DNA of 64,000 nucleotides, from positions 6,511,724 to 6,575,723 of the forward strand of contig NZ_CP135918.1 of NCBI RefSeq assembly GCF_032393985.1. Reading direction: 5' to 3'. A program made the translations under genes and the position numbers. The notes beneath the pieces were generated by a model. It was not told where the DNA came from and searched no databases. It saw only the letters and a list, made by a program, of their open reading frames with translations. Every line of letters starts with the position of its first letter. The stretch's first letter is position 1. Positions 46,172 through 56,011 of the stretch are shown here, one piece after another. Origin of the DNA: Fischerella sp. JS2. GTDB lineage: Bacteria; Cyanobacteriota; Cyanobacteriia; Cyanobacteriales; Nostocaceae.

Positions 46172-46681
46172 TTTTTACCGCCTCTTTTAAGTAATGTTAA
46201 AGTTAGAACTTTGCCTTACTTTATCTTAGTCTCTGTTGTGATTTTGAACGGGTATTTTGAGATATTGCACCAGTTTTTGCGTCTGCCAAGAAATATATCA
46301 AGGTTTCTGAACCCACTACTATGGTTAGATGACATTCGGTGCTTTGAGTGTTAATCCTGTTGGCAGACTTCAATACCAATTCACATCAGTAATAAATTGG
46401 CAGGCTATTTGCCTGCCAAAGACGAATCTTAACTCAAAGCGTTTCTTAATTCTGTTCTAGCACTTTCTCAGATTTGTGGTAATTTACTGGTATCACTCTA
46501 TTGATTTTGAGAAAATTGGAGAGTTCGGTAAACCTCATTATCGATAATTGAGCCATAGCAGTCAAAGTTAATCTGTCTACAGAAAAAGCCTGAAAACTTC
46601 CTAGTACGGCAACCTGCAATACTAAATTTATAAGGCGATCGCTACAATCAAAGCTAGAAAGCGAATGGGGGAGCTACCAGG
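46172..46681. other. Intergenic with 9-bp hairpin
   Basis: About 510 bases. A perfect stem TTGGCAGGC / GCCTGCCAA lies at 46397-46419 with a five-base loop. A HIP1 site lies at about 46635. No gene was found. The promoter of the DUF4870 gene should lie near the right end. Confidence 0.5.
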
Positions 46682-47056
46682 ATGCAAGTCACATACAATT
46701 CTGATCAGCGCAAATTGCTATCATCTCTGTGTCATGGGGCGATTTTCTTTAGTACAGCGTTGTTTTCGATTGGGGTTCCAATTGTAATTAACTTACTTTC
46801 TGATGATCCTGTTGTGAAAAGCAACGCCAAAGAATCAATTAATTTTCACTTCAATGTTTGGTTTTGGGGAACTGTCATCGGAGTCCCTATTGGAATTCTA
46901 TCTTTCCTAACCTTTGGTATCGGCGGAGTTTTGTTCTTTCCTGTTGTTGCTTTTGGTTTTCTACTGCACTGGGGATTGACAATTTGGGCATTATTAAAGT
47001 GTTTCAGTAATCCTGATCAACCTGTCCGTTATCCGTTTATTTTTCGACTGTTCTAA
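46682..47056 (+). CDS. DUF4870-domain small membrane protein
   Basis: 124 residues with about three helices: FFSTALFSIGVPIVINLLS (20-40), VWFWGTVIGVPIGILSFL (60-80) and a long C-terminal hydrophobic part (VLFFPVVAFGFLLHWGLTIW). The first loop DDPVVKSNAKESINFHFN is typical of DUF4870/Tic20-like proteins. Function unknown. It ends just before a good terminator. Confidence 0.8.
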   Translation: MQVTYNSDQRKLLSSLCHGAIFFSTALFSIGVPIVINLLSDDPVVKSNAKESINFHFNVWFWGTVIGVPIGILSFLTFGIGGVLFFPVVAFGFLLHWGLTIWALLKCFSNPDQPVRYPFIFRLF

Positions 47057-47088
47057 TCGTTCCCACTCAAGATTAAGTTTATTTTTGG

Positions 47089-47120
47089 AAAAGGGATTGA
47101 AGCTAAGCATCCCTTTTTTT
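47089..47120 (+). terminator. Rho-independent terminator
   Basis: A 9-bp stem (AAAAGGGAT / ATCCCTTTT) is followed by further T residues, about 30 bases after the DUF4870 stop. Confidence 0.75.
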
Positions 47121-47151
47121 GTTTTAGGATGCGATCGCATTCTACCGTTGG

Positions 47152-47400
47152 TTAAAATTCTAGGATTTCCTTGATCACACTCTTCAAGTCTTTTTCAGCA
47201 GGACGTTTAGCAAACTGTTCGTGATTATAAATCCACACCAGTTTAATTACATAGTCAATATTGTTAACCAAATACATCAATCTGACTTGTCCAGAAGCAC
47301 CTTTGGAAACCTTCAATTCCAACTTGTGAAATGTCCATCCTTCAGGTAGCTGAATTTTCCCTGGTAAAGGTTCATTACGGGAATTTATTGGATATTGATC
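47152..47400 (-). pseudogene. Start-less remnant of a small conserved protein, possibly toxin-like
   Basis: On the minus strand the frame reads DQYPINSRNEPLPGKIQLPE, GWTFHKLELKVSKGASGQVR, VIKLVWIYNHEQFAKRPAEK, DLKSVIKEILEF and a stop at 47152. It looks strongly protein-like, but no ATG, GTG or TTG start is available before a stop about 28 codons further upstream, and its 5' end collides with the head-to-head nucleosidase gene. The N-terminus was probably lost when the neighbouring module arrived. Family not recognised with certainty; a ParE/HigB-like toxin is one possibility. Confidence 0.5.
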
Positions 47401-48315
47401 ATCGATAATATCGTTACGACTGAAGAGTGGCTTGATATGCTTGGAGTAAAAGCAAAACTTAAGCCATCAGTCATAAAAGATAGCAAACCGCTTTCATCGC
47501 AATCAAATAAAGAATATAAAGAGGCAAGCATCGGTTCTACAGATCCTTTGATAGATTTTGCAATCATTACGGCTATAGATATTGAACTAAAGGCTGTATG
47601 CGAGGCTTTTCAAATAACGGCAGAACATCGAGTGCGTAAAGGGTCGCGTGTTTACTGGCGCAATCGCATGGAACTTCAAAACAGTGAATTTTACGAAATA
47701 GTGGTTGCACAATCACCTGATATGGCTAATGTAGATGTAGCTCTTTTAGCATCTGACACAATTCACCATTGGCATCCAGAGGCTATGTTGATGGTTGGTA
47801 TAGCAGCAGCAGCAAGTCAAGAGCAAACGTTAGGGGATATTGTTGTGGGAAATGCTATTTACTACTATGAGCGAGGAAAGATTACACCTGAAGGATTAAA
47901 GCCTGAACCATACCAGTATCCTGTTGATCAAACATTGTGGAGCCGAATTATTTCTCTTCCTGAGTGGAATGGAATTATTTCAGTGTCAAGACCTGACGGT
48001 ATGAACAGTAGACCAAGGATTCATCCTGGGGTAATTGCTTCCGGTGAAAAAGTAATAGCTGATGCAGCGATGCGTGATGATATTGCTGCTGCCCATAGAA
48101 AAATAGTAGCGATTGAAATGGAAGGGTACGGTGTAAGCAAAGCTGCTTGGCAAAGCTTTGAAAGAGTGCGTCACATAGTCATTAGAGCTATTTGTGATTT
48201 TGCAGACTCTAGCAAAAGTAGCGAATGGCATTCTTATGCTGCCGCAGTTGCCGCAGGCTATACTAAACATTTCCTCCTCGACAGACCTCTTGAACTGAGA
48301 AATCAATCTTGTTAG
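47395..48315 (+). CDS. MTA/SAH-nucleosidase-like (phosphorylase superfamily) protein
   Basis: 306 residues with a TTG start; an ATG at 47437 is a shorter alternative. The nucleosidase core begins at about 53 (DFAIITAIDIELKAVCEAF). Active-site features: AIEMEG (239-244, catalytic Glu region) and ICDFAD (266-271, the Asp that protonates the base). The housekeeping enzyme is about 230 residues; the extra 50-residue N-terminus is Ser/Lys-rich and unusual. Next on the strand is a membrane protein gene. Such nucleosidase-membrane pairs suggest a nucleotide-derived signal or defence module (inference), not simple methionine salvage. Confidence 0.75.
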   Translation: MIIDNIVTTEEWLDMLGVKAKLKPSVIKDSKPLSSQSNKEYKEASIGSTDPLIDFAIITAIDIELKAVCEAFQITAEHRVRKGSRVYWRNRMELQNSEFYEIVVAQSPDMANVDVALLASDTIHHWHPEAMLMVGIAAAASQEQTLGDIVVGNAIYYYERGKITPEGLKPEPYQYPVDQTLWSRIISLPEWNGIISVSRPDGMNSRPRIHPGVIASGEKVIADAAMRDDIAAAHRKIVAIEMEGYGVSKAAWQSFERVRHIVIRAICDFADSSKSSEWHSYAAAVAAGYTKHFLLDRPLELRNQSC

Positions 48316-48390
48316 TGCTATTTATATCCTTAAGTTTCTTATTTTGAATTGGCTTGTAGATTTTTAACTTTATCCTCCCAGGAATGCACC

Positions 48391-48879
48391 ATGAGTGGCG
48401 ATACACAACGAATGTTGGAAGTTTTTCTTCAGGAATATGAAAAACTCAAGGATGAACAAGCGCAACGCATTGGCTTCCGTGACAACCTTCTTTACTTTAC
48501 TCTTGGGGTATTTGGCGCTATCATCTCTTTCGCGGTTTCCAATAAAGCTAATTATTATGCACTTCTTGTTATACCTTGGGTTTGTCTAATTCTAGATTGG
48601 ACTTACCTGGTTAATGATGAAAAAATTACTGCTATTGGTAAATATATCCGCCTAACGTTGGTTGAAAAAATCAAGGAACAAACTGGTAATACAGATATTG
48701 AGTCTATATTTGGTTGGGAAATTGCCCATAGAAACGATCAGCGGCGGAGACGACGTAAGATAGAGCAGCTAACTATTGACCAAATTACTTTTGTGTTTTC
48801 AGGAATTAGCGGATTGATAGCGTTTTGGTTTTTTAGTACCACAACCTCATTGGACTGTCCAAGTTCTTTGTTGGATTGA
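48391..48879 (+). CDS. Small multi-pass membrane protein, C-terminus frameshifted
   Basis: 163 residues from ATG 48391 with AGGA upstream. Helices lie at about 32-50 (NLLYFTLGVFGAIISFAV), 55-74 and 130-148, with a charged cytoplasmic loop (RNDQRRRRRK). After a run of six T (48829-48834) the current frame ends in TTTSLDCPSSLLD. The +1 frame instead continues VPQPHWTVQVLCWIEL, a fourth helix GLLIVLSVEIVIYADL and a stop at 48946. That looks like the original C-terminus, so a one-base slip in the T run (or a sequencing error) shortened the protein. Probably works with the nucleosidase-like gene just before it. Confidence 0.65.
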   Translation: MSGDTQRMLEVFLQEYEKLKDEQAQRIGFRDNLLYFTLGVFGAIISFAVSNKANYYALLVIPWVCLILDWTYLVNDEKITAIGKYIRLTLVEKIKEQTGNTDIESIFGWEIAHRNDQRRRRRKIEQLTIDQITFVFSGISGLIAFWFFSTTTSLDCPSSLLD

Positions 48880-49138
48880 ATTAGGACTTCTAATAGTTTT
48901 GAGTGTAGAAATCGTGATATATGCTGATTTGGCAAAGGGTCGTTAAATTTTACTCGCTTAACTTCATAAATGTACTAGCTGTCATGCTTCAAAAGCATAA
49001 TATACATGTAATTCAAAATACTAAATGTAGGGTTTTATCTTTCTATCACAAACAGATGGTGGATTAGGACTGAACCTAACCCACCCTATGAGTTTATTAA
49101 TATTTCAGGACAAACAAGATGTCTGCTTTATCAAAAGA

Positions 49139-51784
49139 TTAACCCAACGCTGACTTTAACTCGGCTGTTGCCTTTTCCAACGCCTCTGGCAATTTACTTG
49201 CATCGCGTCCGCCGGCTTGTGCCAAATTGGGACGTCCACCACCGCCACCGCCACAAATTTTGGCGATCGCACCGATAAATTTCCCAGCTTGCAGTCCCTT
49301 CTTATTCACCTCTGGCGAAAAAGCTGAAACTAAACTAACTTTCCCAGCTTCGGGAACAGAACCCAAGACCACCGCCGCACCTGCACCAAGTTTTTGCTGC
49401 AAGCGTTCTGCCGCAGTTTTCAAAGACTCTGCATCAACGTCTTCCAGCTGGGCGACAAGAACTTTATAATCGCCTACAGTTTCCACTGTTTGCAGGAGTT
49501 GATCAGATTTAACAATCGCTAACTGTGATTTGAGATTTTCTAATTCCTTTTGGGTGTTTTTGAGTTCGTTTTGCAGAATGGTGATTCTGTCTGGTAACTC
49601 TTCTGGTTTAACTTTGAATCTGTCGCTTAAATCTTTGACTACCGTATCCCGGACATTTAAGTAGTCTAGTATAGCCGGACCAGATACCGCTTCAATTCGC
49701 CGTACCCCAGAAGCAACCCCAGCTTCCGAGATAATTTTAAACACACCAATCTCAGCAGTATTACTGACGTGAGTACCACCGCACAATTCCATTGACACGC
49801 CAGGGAAATCAATCACGCGTACGTCGTCACCATATTTTTCGCCAAACATGGCGATCGCACCTTTAGCTTTTGCTTCTGTGATGGGCAAAATTGCTACTTT
49901 CGCAGAGTGCGCCTCAGCAATCCAAGTGTTTACCTGTTCTTCTATTTGCTGAATCTCTTCAGCAGTTAAAGCCCGAGGACAGTTGAAGTCAAAGCGCAAT
50001 CTGTCAAAGTCGACTAAAGAACCCGCCTGCGAGATCGAATCATCAACTATTTTCTTTAATGCCGCTTGCAGTAGGTGAGTAGCGGTGTGGTTAGCTTGGG
50101 CGCGACGGCGACAAGCGCGATCAATTTGGGCAGAAACAGTATCGCCGACTCTCAGCGTACCCCGTTCGATGCGTCCGAAGTGGATATGAAAATCCGATTC
50201 TTTCTTGACATCGTTAATAGTAACAACGACACCCTCACCACTGAGATAACCTTTATCGCCTATTTGTCCGCCCGACTCTGCATAAAATGGCGTTTTGTCG
50301 AGGACGATTTGCACGTCTGTTCCCGCTTCTGCTTCTTCTTCAGCCATACCATTGATAAGTATCGCTTCAACTTTTGCAGTTGCTGTTGGTTCTGTATAAC
50401 CCAAGAATTCCGTAGCGTGGATATGTTCTGCTAGTTTGTCGAGAGAACCTTGCACAGTTAAATCTATGGTTTCGTGGGCTTCTCTGGCGCGTTGTCTCTG
50501 CTTTTCCATTTCCGCATCGAAGCCAGCAACATCAACTGTAAAGTTGTTTTCTTCAGCAATTTCTTGAGTTAATTCTAAGGGGAAACCATAAGTATCAAAC
50601 AATGTGAAAGCATCTTCACCGCTAATTTGGGTTTTGCCCTGTTGCTTCACCTTAGCAATAATTTCCTCAAGCAGCTTTTCGCCTCTTTCCAAAGTTTGTA
50701 AGAAGCGAGATTCTTCTCGTTGCAATTCTGCTTTAATGTTATTTTCCCGTTGACGGAGATTGGGGTAAGCATCTTCTGCTAGGGAAATGGCAACTTCCGC
50801 AATTTGGCTGGTAAATTCTCCTTGAATACCTATTAAACGTCCATGTCGTACCAGACGCCGAATTAGACGCCGCAGCACATAACCCCGTCCGACGTTGGCA
50901 GCGCGAATCTCATCAGCAATCATATTAACGACAGCGCGAGTGTGATCGCCGATGATTTTCAGGGAAACTTGAATTTTCTCGTCCGACTTGTGGTAGTCAA
51001 TACCAGCGATTTCTGCTGCTTTTTTGATGATTGGGAAAATTAAATCAGTTTCGTAGTTGTTGGGAACACTTTGGAGAATCTGCGCCATCCTCTCCAAACC
51101 CATGCCGGTATCGATGTTTTTGTTCGTAAGGGGTGTGAGGTTGCCTTCTGCATCCCGATTGTATTGCATGAAGACGAGGTTGTAAAACTCGATGAACCGA
51201 GTATCGTCTTCTAAATCGATATTGTCGTCACCTCGTTCTGGATGGAAATCATAGTATATTTCTGAACAGGGACCACAGGGGCCAGTCGGGCCAGATGCCC
51301 AGAAGTTATCATCTGCACCCATGCGTTTGATGCGCTTTTCCCGAACGCCAATTTTATCCCGCCAAATTGCGTAAGCTTCGTCATCTTCTTCGTAGACGCT
51401 GACAACAAGGCGTTCTGGGGGTAACTTAAAGACAGTGGTCGAAATTTCCCAACCCCAAGCGATCGCTTGTTCTTTGAAATAGTCACCGAAGCTGAAGTTA
51501 CCCAGCATTTCAAAGAACGTATGATGCCGTTTGGTACGGCCGACGTTTTCGATATCGTTGGTGCGGATGCATTTTTGGGAAGTCGTCGCCCGTTTAAACT
51601 CTGGTGTGCGTTGTCCCAAAAAGATGGGTTTAAATGGTAGCATCCCCGCGATCGTCAGCAGTACTGTCGGATCTTCTGGAACAAGGGAGGCACTTGGGAG
51701 AATCTGGTGTCCCCGTTGGGCATAGAAGTCAAGGAATAAGGTGCGTATTTCGTTACCGCTGAGGTACTGGGGATGAAAAGACAT
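49139..51784 (-). CDS. alaS: Alanyl-tRNA synthetase
   Basis: 881 residues, full length. Class II catalytic core at the N-terminus ([20 protein letters not shown], then motif [12 protein letters not shown]). The editing domain has HxxxH (His566/His570, [10 protein letters not shown]) and Cys668/His672 (ELCGGTH) for zinc-dependent removal of mischarged Ser and Gly. The C-terminal oligomerisation part ends with a Gly-rich [17 protein letters not shown] segment. Function: charging tRNA-Ala. The start [17 protein letters not shown] is typical. A single gene; the 370 bases upstream contain a TTGGTTG repeat. Confidence 0.98.
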   Translation of the reverse strand: MSFHPQYLSGNEIRTLFLDFYAQRGHQILPSASLVPEDPTVLLTIAGMLPFKPIFLGQRTPEFKRATTSQKCIRTNDIENVGRTKRHHTFFEMLGNFSFGDYFKEQAIAWGWEISTTVFKLPPERLVVSVYEEDDEAYAIWRDKIGVREKRIKRMGADDNFWASGPTGPCGPCSEIYYDFHPERGDDNIDLEDDTRFIEFYNLVFMQYNRDAEGNLTPLTNKNIDTGMGLERMAQILQSVPNNYETDLIFPIIKKAAEIAGIDYHKSDEKIQVSLKIIGDHTRAVVNMIADEIRAANVGRGYVLRRLIRRLVRHGRLIGIQGEFTSQIAEVAISLAEDAYPNLRQRENNIKAELQREESRFLQTLERGEKLLEEIIAKVKQQGKTQISGEDAFTLFDTYGFPLELTQEIAEENNFTVDVAGFDAEMEKQRQRAREAHETIDLTVQGSLDKLAEHIHATEFLGYTEPTATAKVEAILINGMAEEEAEAGTDVQIVLDKTPFYAESGGQIGDKGYLSGEGVVVTINDVKKESDFHIHFGRIERGTLRVGDTVSAQIDRACRRRAQANHTATHLLQAALKKIVDDSISQAGSLVDFDRLRFDFNCPRALTAEEIQQIEEQVNTWIAEAHSAKVAILPITEAKAKGAIAMFGEKYGDDVRVIDFPGVSMELCGGTHVSNTAEIGVFKIISEAGVASGVRRIEAVSGPAILDYLNVRDTVVKDLSDRFKVKPEELPDRITILQNELKNTQKELENLKSQLAIVKSDQLLQTVETVGDYKVLVAQLEDVDAESLKTAAERLQQKLGAGAAVVLGSVPEAGKVSLVSAFSPEVNKKGLQAGKFIGAIAKICGGGGGGRPNLAQAGGRDASKLPEALEKATAELKSALG

Positions 51785-52155
51785 AGGTTCTTACACGAAG
51801 ACTAGGGAGTTAGGGGACTGTTAGTTTTTGGTTGTTGGTTGTTGGTTGTTGGTTTTTGGTTGTTGGTTGTTTAACATCATCCCCAAACCACTAACCACTA
51901 ACCACTAACTAGTCTCTCTTACAAAAAAAGTATGCCGCAGAAAAGGACTTCTGTGCCACTAACTACGTAATGCTTCTGAAGAGGGATTTACTTGTTCAGT
52001 GTAATTGCATAACTAACTTGTGACAAAGTCGCTGTCAAATGTGCCGCTATATGAAGCTGCACATTTTCCTGACTTTAGTAGGATGAGGAGTTTAACTTTG
52101 TTCCATAAAATAAAAATCTCAAAATTTGTAGTATTTTTACGTACCGAGGTTGTTT
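51785..52155. other. alaS upstream region with TTGGTTG heptamers
   Basis: Six or more TTGGTTGT-type units at about 51825-51872 are followed by CCACTAACCACTAAC units. No T-box-like or other riboswitch structure was recognised. The right part holds the promoter of the metal-binding protein gene. Confidence 0.55.
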
Positions 52156-52359
52156 ATGGCCCTGAAATTAACAGTCCCAAATATATCTTGTGAGGGTTGT
52201 GCCAGCACAATTGCAGAATCTATTCACACAATGGAACCTGATGCAAAAGTCGCGGTAGATGTCAAAGGTAAAACTGTAACCGTAGAATCCGCAGCATCAG
52301 AAGAGTCTATCAAACAAGCAATTGTTGCAGCTGGATATACTATCGAAGGCTATCAATAA
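52156..52359 (+). CDS. Heavy-metal-associated (HMA) domain protein, Atx1-like
   Basis: 67 residues: a single ferredoxin-like HMA domain with Cys12/Cys15 (NISCEGCASTIAESI). GAGG lies 7 bases before the ATG at 52156. The usual MxCxxC is here NISCEGC, so Met is replaced. Known role of the family: delivering Cu(I) to P-type ATPases or plastocyanin pathways. Metal identity is not proven, and no ATPase is adjacent. Confidence 0.85.
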   Translation: MALKLTVPNISCEGCASTIAESIHTMEPDAKVAVDVKGKTVTVESAASEESIKQAIVAAGYTIEGYQ

Positions 52360-53308
52360 TAATTAAAATTTTGGATTAACCTTGTTCCATCAAGGAACTA
52401 TTGGTCAAAGGGAAAGGAGGAAAGATAAGTGGGTAGAAATTTTCTTTACCCTACTCTTACATGATTATCTCTTGCAAGTGATTAATTATTTTTACCTTCT
52501 TTAACTTCATTTGTGTAATTATTCTGAATTGTGATTTTTGAATTGTTTGTTGATTCCCAGGCAATAATTCCTTGATGGTACAAGCCGCCAGAAAAATCTG
52601 TAGGTTCAATCCAAAATCTAACTTGAAAATGGGTGTAGGGGTGTAAGAAGATAGGTATTTTTATCCTTGGTTGTGCCAAAAGCTAGCATAAATGATTGTC
52701 TTGAAAAGCTTACCTGCCCTTAGGAAACTCACCGTTCCTCAAGGGGGGATAGCCTCGCCGGAAATTGGCTTCGCGTCTACAAACTTTTCGCAAAATCCAA
52801 ACTTGTTTGATACCGAAGTGATAGATATACTCTATTCCTAGAGGTAATTAAGTACGTAATGGTTTTTACGGAAATTTGCATAAAATTATTCATGTACTTG
52901 ATATCAGTACAATAATGTCTGAAAGTTTTACTGAAGGAACAATTTCATATTAAAGAGTAGTAGGTAATGTAATTATTTTATCGCTGTAGAATTTTGACTA
53001 ACAGACTCCTGGAAATTACAGTAATGCTTTTATACTTAAAAAGATTATTCAGTATTTATACTGTTTGAAATTAAGGTTAACTGGGCAGAAATTAGGTATC
53101 AGAAATTTTAACTCTAGACACTGTAGTGAAGATTAGTATTTTAAGGAGATAAACATTGAAAATTGCTTGTAGCTCGGACAACAAGACAATAAAATGAGGG
53201 GTAATACCCCTAGTTAAATATGTAGGTATTTATAGTAAAGAGAGTAAACCTGAATAGGGTTCACTAGGACCATTCCCTCAAAGTTAAAATGGGGCAAAAA
53301 GCAAAACA
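52360..53308. other. Gene-poor region upstream of the diguanylate cyclase
   Basis: About 950 bases. A 65-codon minus-strand frame (52679-52482: MAQPRIKIPIFLHPYTHFQV and so on) has no family resemblance and is probably spurious. The small hairpin AGGGGT-AAT-ACCCCT lies near 53198, within 120 bases of the next gene. The rest is AT-rich. Confidence 0.45.
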
Positions 53309-54337
53309 ATGAAGATTTCTATTCTGATCTTTGGAAGTGATAACTTTATCGCCAAACTTCCAGATCAGATCTATGATGCAAACTCTTTTAATTTAGAAGT
53401 TATCACTAATCTTAATCAGGCGATATCTCGCATTCAAATCACGCCGCCCGATATATTAATTGTCCAGACAAGCTGTGATGGCAGCACGGAACTCTGTTAT
53501 TGGTTAAAAGAACAAACAAAATTATCTTGGATCTACTGTATTGTTTTGGAGGATCGCTCTCAATTACTTCTAGATAGAAGTAGGTATGGCAGAGAATGGG
53601 AATTAGAAATGACTTCGATCGCCCTTAAGGAAGGGGCTGATGCTTATATATGGCTACCTCTAGAGGAAACAGATTCTACCTCAGCAGAGTTAACCGCTAG
53701 CCAAAACTTGTTGCTAGCACAATTAACTATTGGTTTGCGAAAAGCACAGAAATACCGCGATTTGATCCGGACAAATGATTTGTTGTCAGCGATCGCTTTA
53801 GCTGATTCACTGACACAATTGAGTAATCGTCGGGCTTTAGAGTGGGATTTACCGAGACAAATCCAAAAAGCCCGTACTAATGGCACTCCTTTGAGTTTGA
53901 TTATTTTAGATGTTGATTATTTTAAAAAAGTTAACGATTCTTACGGTCATTTAGTTGGCGATCGCCTTTTGCAGTTATTATCCAATCGACTGCGGCAAAA
54001 TCTCCGATATCAAGACACTCCTTTTCGTTATGGCGGAGAAGAATTTGTGATCCTTCTTAGCCACACAAGTTGCGATGAAGCAGTAGTGGTGGCGCGTCGT
54101 CTCAACCGTATAGTTAGCGAAAAACCATTTGCAATCAACAATCAACTCTCAATCAACATTACTATTAGCTTGGGAACAGCTTGTCTGCGAATGGAAGATG
54201 ATGTTAACGGTATCAGCCTGTTGAACCGCGCCGATCAATGTTTATTGCAAGCTAAAGCGGCTGGACGTAACTGTGTAATTAGCTGTGAGAAATACTTTTC
54301 TCACCATACCTCTCATCTGCGGGTAGTCTCTTCTTAA
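53309..54337 (+). CDS. Diguanylate cyclase with degenerate receiver domain
   Basis: 342 residues. N-terminal receiver-like domain (1-145) with Gln53 (PPDILIVQTS) where the phosphoacceptor Asp should lie, so it is probably not phosphorylated. GGDEF domain 160-335: Asp201 (LDVDYFKKVND), LTQLSNRRAL, active GGEEF (242-246) and the inhibitory I-site RYQD (233-236) five residues before it. It should therefore make c-di-GMP and be product-inhibited. Input is unknown; no effector or phosphodiesterase gene is adjacent. A convergent M41-like gene follows 6 bases later. Confidence 0.93.
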   Translation: MKISILIFGSDNFIAKLPDQIYDANSFNLEVITNLNQAISRIQITPPDILIVQTSCDGSTELCYWLKEQTKLSWIYCIVLEDRSQLLLDRSRYGREWELEMTSIALKEGADAYIWLPLEETDSTSAELTASQNLLLAQLTIGLRKAQKYRDLIRTNDLLSAIALADSLTQLSNRRALEWDLPRQIQKARTNGTPLSLIILDVDYFKKVNDSYGHLVGDRLLQLLSNRLRQNLRYQDTPFRYGGEEFVILLSHTSCDEAVVVARRLNRIVSEKPFAINNQLSINITISLGTACLRMEDDVNGISLLNRADQCLLQAKAAGRNCVISCEKYFSHHTSHLRVVSS

Positions 54338-54343
54338 AAAATT

Positions 54344-55021
54344 TTATAATTTCCCGTCAATAATTTTTACGCATTCTGCTACTGTAGCCTTGTGTCGCAT
54401 CGCATCTACCAAAGCTTGATAAGCCGACCAATTTTCTTCCAGGAGTGTTTTAGCCTGTAACGCACAAAAACGTTGTTTTTGTTCACAAGCAGACGCAGAA
54501 AAACCCAAACTCCTCAAAACTCCTGCCAATTTGCTTTTATCATCAGCCCCACCTTCAGCATTTTCATATACTAAAGTTTCAGCAGTAATACCTGCCATCC
54601 ATACAGTACAGTAACGATCTATCATTTGGGCGCTTAGCGTACCCCGTTCTAGTTGAGATGCTAACTCAGCATCATCAAAACTAACACCACCTTGTCCTGG
54701 TTGTTTTTGCTTCCAAGCTTCCCAAGCACTGAGGGTATAGCCGATGACGGGAATACCCAACAGATACGCTACCAAAAAATGTCCAGCTTCGTGATGAATG
54801 ATGCGTTCTCTGTGTTTCGGCGAAAACCCGGCTACCCAATCTAAAAATATAGTTCCCCCCTTACCTTGCAAGCCGAAAGAATCGAAGGTAGCTATCCCCA
54901 AAATCGTAAAGGTCGCAAGTGCTGGTACGGTGGGCGATAAATTAAACATTGACCCTACTAAAGTCGAAAGGGTGATGAGAAACACAAAAATTGCAACTAA
55001 ATTCAGGGCGGTTTTGCTCAT
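54344..55021 (-). CDS. Membrane-anchored M41-like zinc metallopeptidase lacking AAA domain
   Basis: 225 residues. Helices at about 6-23 and 32-50, then HEAGH (77-81) and a later GGADDKSKLAGVLRSLG stretch resembling the FtsH zinc-ligand Asp region. It corresponds to the peptidase part of FtsH without the ATPase. Such stand-alone proteins are conserved in cyanobacteria and plastids. They may degrade or fold membrane proteins, or act with FtsH complexes; substrate not known. Convergent with the diguanylate cyclase. Confidence 0.82.
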   Translation of the reverse strand: MSKTALNLVAIFVFLITLSTLVGSMFNLSPTVPALATFTILGIATFDSFGLQGKGGTIFLDWVAGFSPKHRERIIHHEAGHFLVAYLLGIPVIGYTLSAWEAWKQKQPGQGGVSFDDAELASQLERGTLSAQMIDRYCTVWMAGITAETLVYENAEGGADDKSKLAGVLRSLGFSASACEQKQRFCALQAKTLLEENWSAYQALVDAMRHKATVAECVKIIDGKL

Positions 55022-55154
55022 ACTAGACTGAAATCTTGCTGCTTAATATTTCTTAATTTTATTATGGAGCGATCGCAGCAAGTCTAAGTAGATCAGCACA
55101 ATTAAAGTTAAGTCAATGGTCAATTGTCATTGGTTAGTGGTTAGTGGTTAGTGG

Positions 55155-55184
55155 GTAGAGACGCGAGGAACATCGCGTCTGTAC
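55155..55184. repeat. 30-bp palindromic repeat with heptamers
   Basis: It starts GTAGAGACGCG, ends GCGTCTGTAC and is flanked by TTAGTGGTTAG units. The surrounding 55022-55449 holds GC-rich filler (GGGAAGCCGAAG, CGGTGAGTTCC) and no supported gene. Confidence 0.85.
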
Positions 55185-55449
55185 ATTAGTGGTTAGTTGT
55201 TAGTGGTTAGTTGTTTTACTCTCCACACTCCACCCTACGGGAAGCCGAAGAAGGCGCACGGCAGGTGACGCTCTTTCTTTATGCCGGGAAACCCTTACTA
55301 CTTTACAGAAGCCGAGTAAAGCGCGTCTACGGCAATCGCTCATGGGGGCCGGTGAGTTCCTCACCTCCTCGATCCATAAGTACCCTCAGGGGTGCTGCCA
55401 AGATGTAAAAACAATCTTACAATGTCAACCAGTTTGTAGTTGGCGCTTT

Positions 55450-55836
55450 ATGCTATTTCAATGTACTGACGCACTTGTGACTTTCGCATCTTTTGAGTTT
55501 GAAAGATTAGTTAGTTTTTATACTAATCTTTTTCATCAAAAACCTGAACATACCATATCTAATGTCTATGCTGAGTTCCAACTACCTAGTTTAAAATTAG
55601 GAATATTTAAACCAAAACAAACTCATTATTTAGAATTTGAGTATTCAACTAAAAGCAAAATTAGTTTGTGTTTAGAGGTGAGAAGTTTAGAGGATGCGAT
55701 CGCTCACTTAACAGATTTAGGCTATCCCCCACCAGGGGAAATTATCATTGCATCTCACGGTAGAGAAATTTATGCTTATGACCCTGATGGCAATCGTTTG
55801 ATTTTACATCAGTCTGAACTTAAAAAAGGGGTGTAA
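55450..55836 (+). CDS. VOC-family (glyoxalase/bleomycin-resistance-like) protein
   Basis: 128 residues from ATG 55450; a longer in-frame start at 55342 would add repeat-derived residues. The VOC pattern is visible: FASFEFERLVSFYTNLFHQK at the start, SLEDAIAHLTDLGY, and the closing YDPDGNRLILHQ. The usual metal ligands are only partly kept, so it may be a non-glyoxalase binder. Function unknown. A possible weak terminator (AAATCCC/GGGGTTT) follows at 55945-55970. Confidence 0.8.
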   Translation: MLFQCTDALVTFASFEFERLVSFYTNLFHQKPEHTISNVYAEFQLPSLKLGIFKPKQTHYLEFEYSTKSKISLCLEVRSLEDAIAHLTDLGYPPPGEIIIASHGREIYAYDPDGNRLILHQSELKKGV

Positions 55837-56011
55837 AGGGTGTAAGAATTTACCCTAATGTACACGAATTTATCTGCGGAAAAGATAACTAAAATTTGTA
55901 TCAAGCTAAAAGTGCGACGAGTCTACTTACCATCCTGAGAGCGAAATCCCATTATTTATGGGGTTTTCCTTTTGCCTTCTCATTAATTAACTAATATCAA
56001 AAAATAAAAAA

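Noticed and set aside
48829-48835. Programmed -1 frameshift at TTTTTTA
   Set aside because: The zero frame reads TTT TTT A, so the needed change is +1, which does not fit the classical -1 slippery rule. An indel is more likely.
52482-52679. 65-codon minus-strand frame
   Set aside because: Unrecognised, biased composition, no supporting context; listed only within the intergenic entry.
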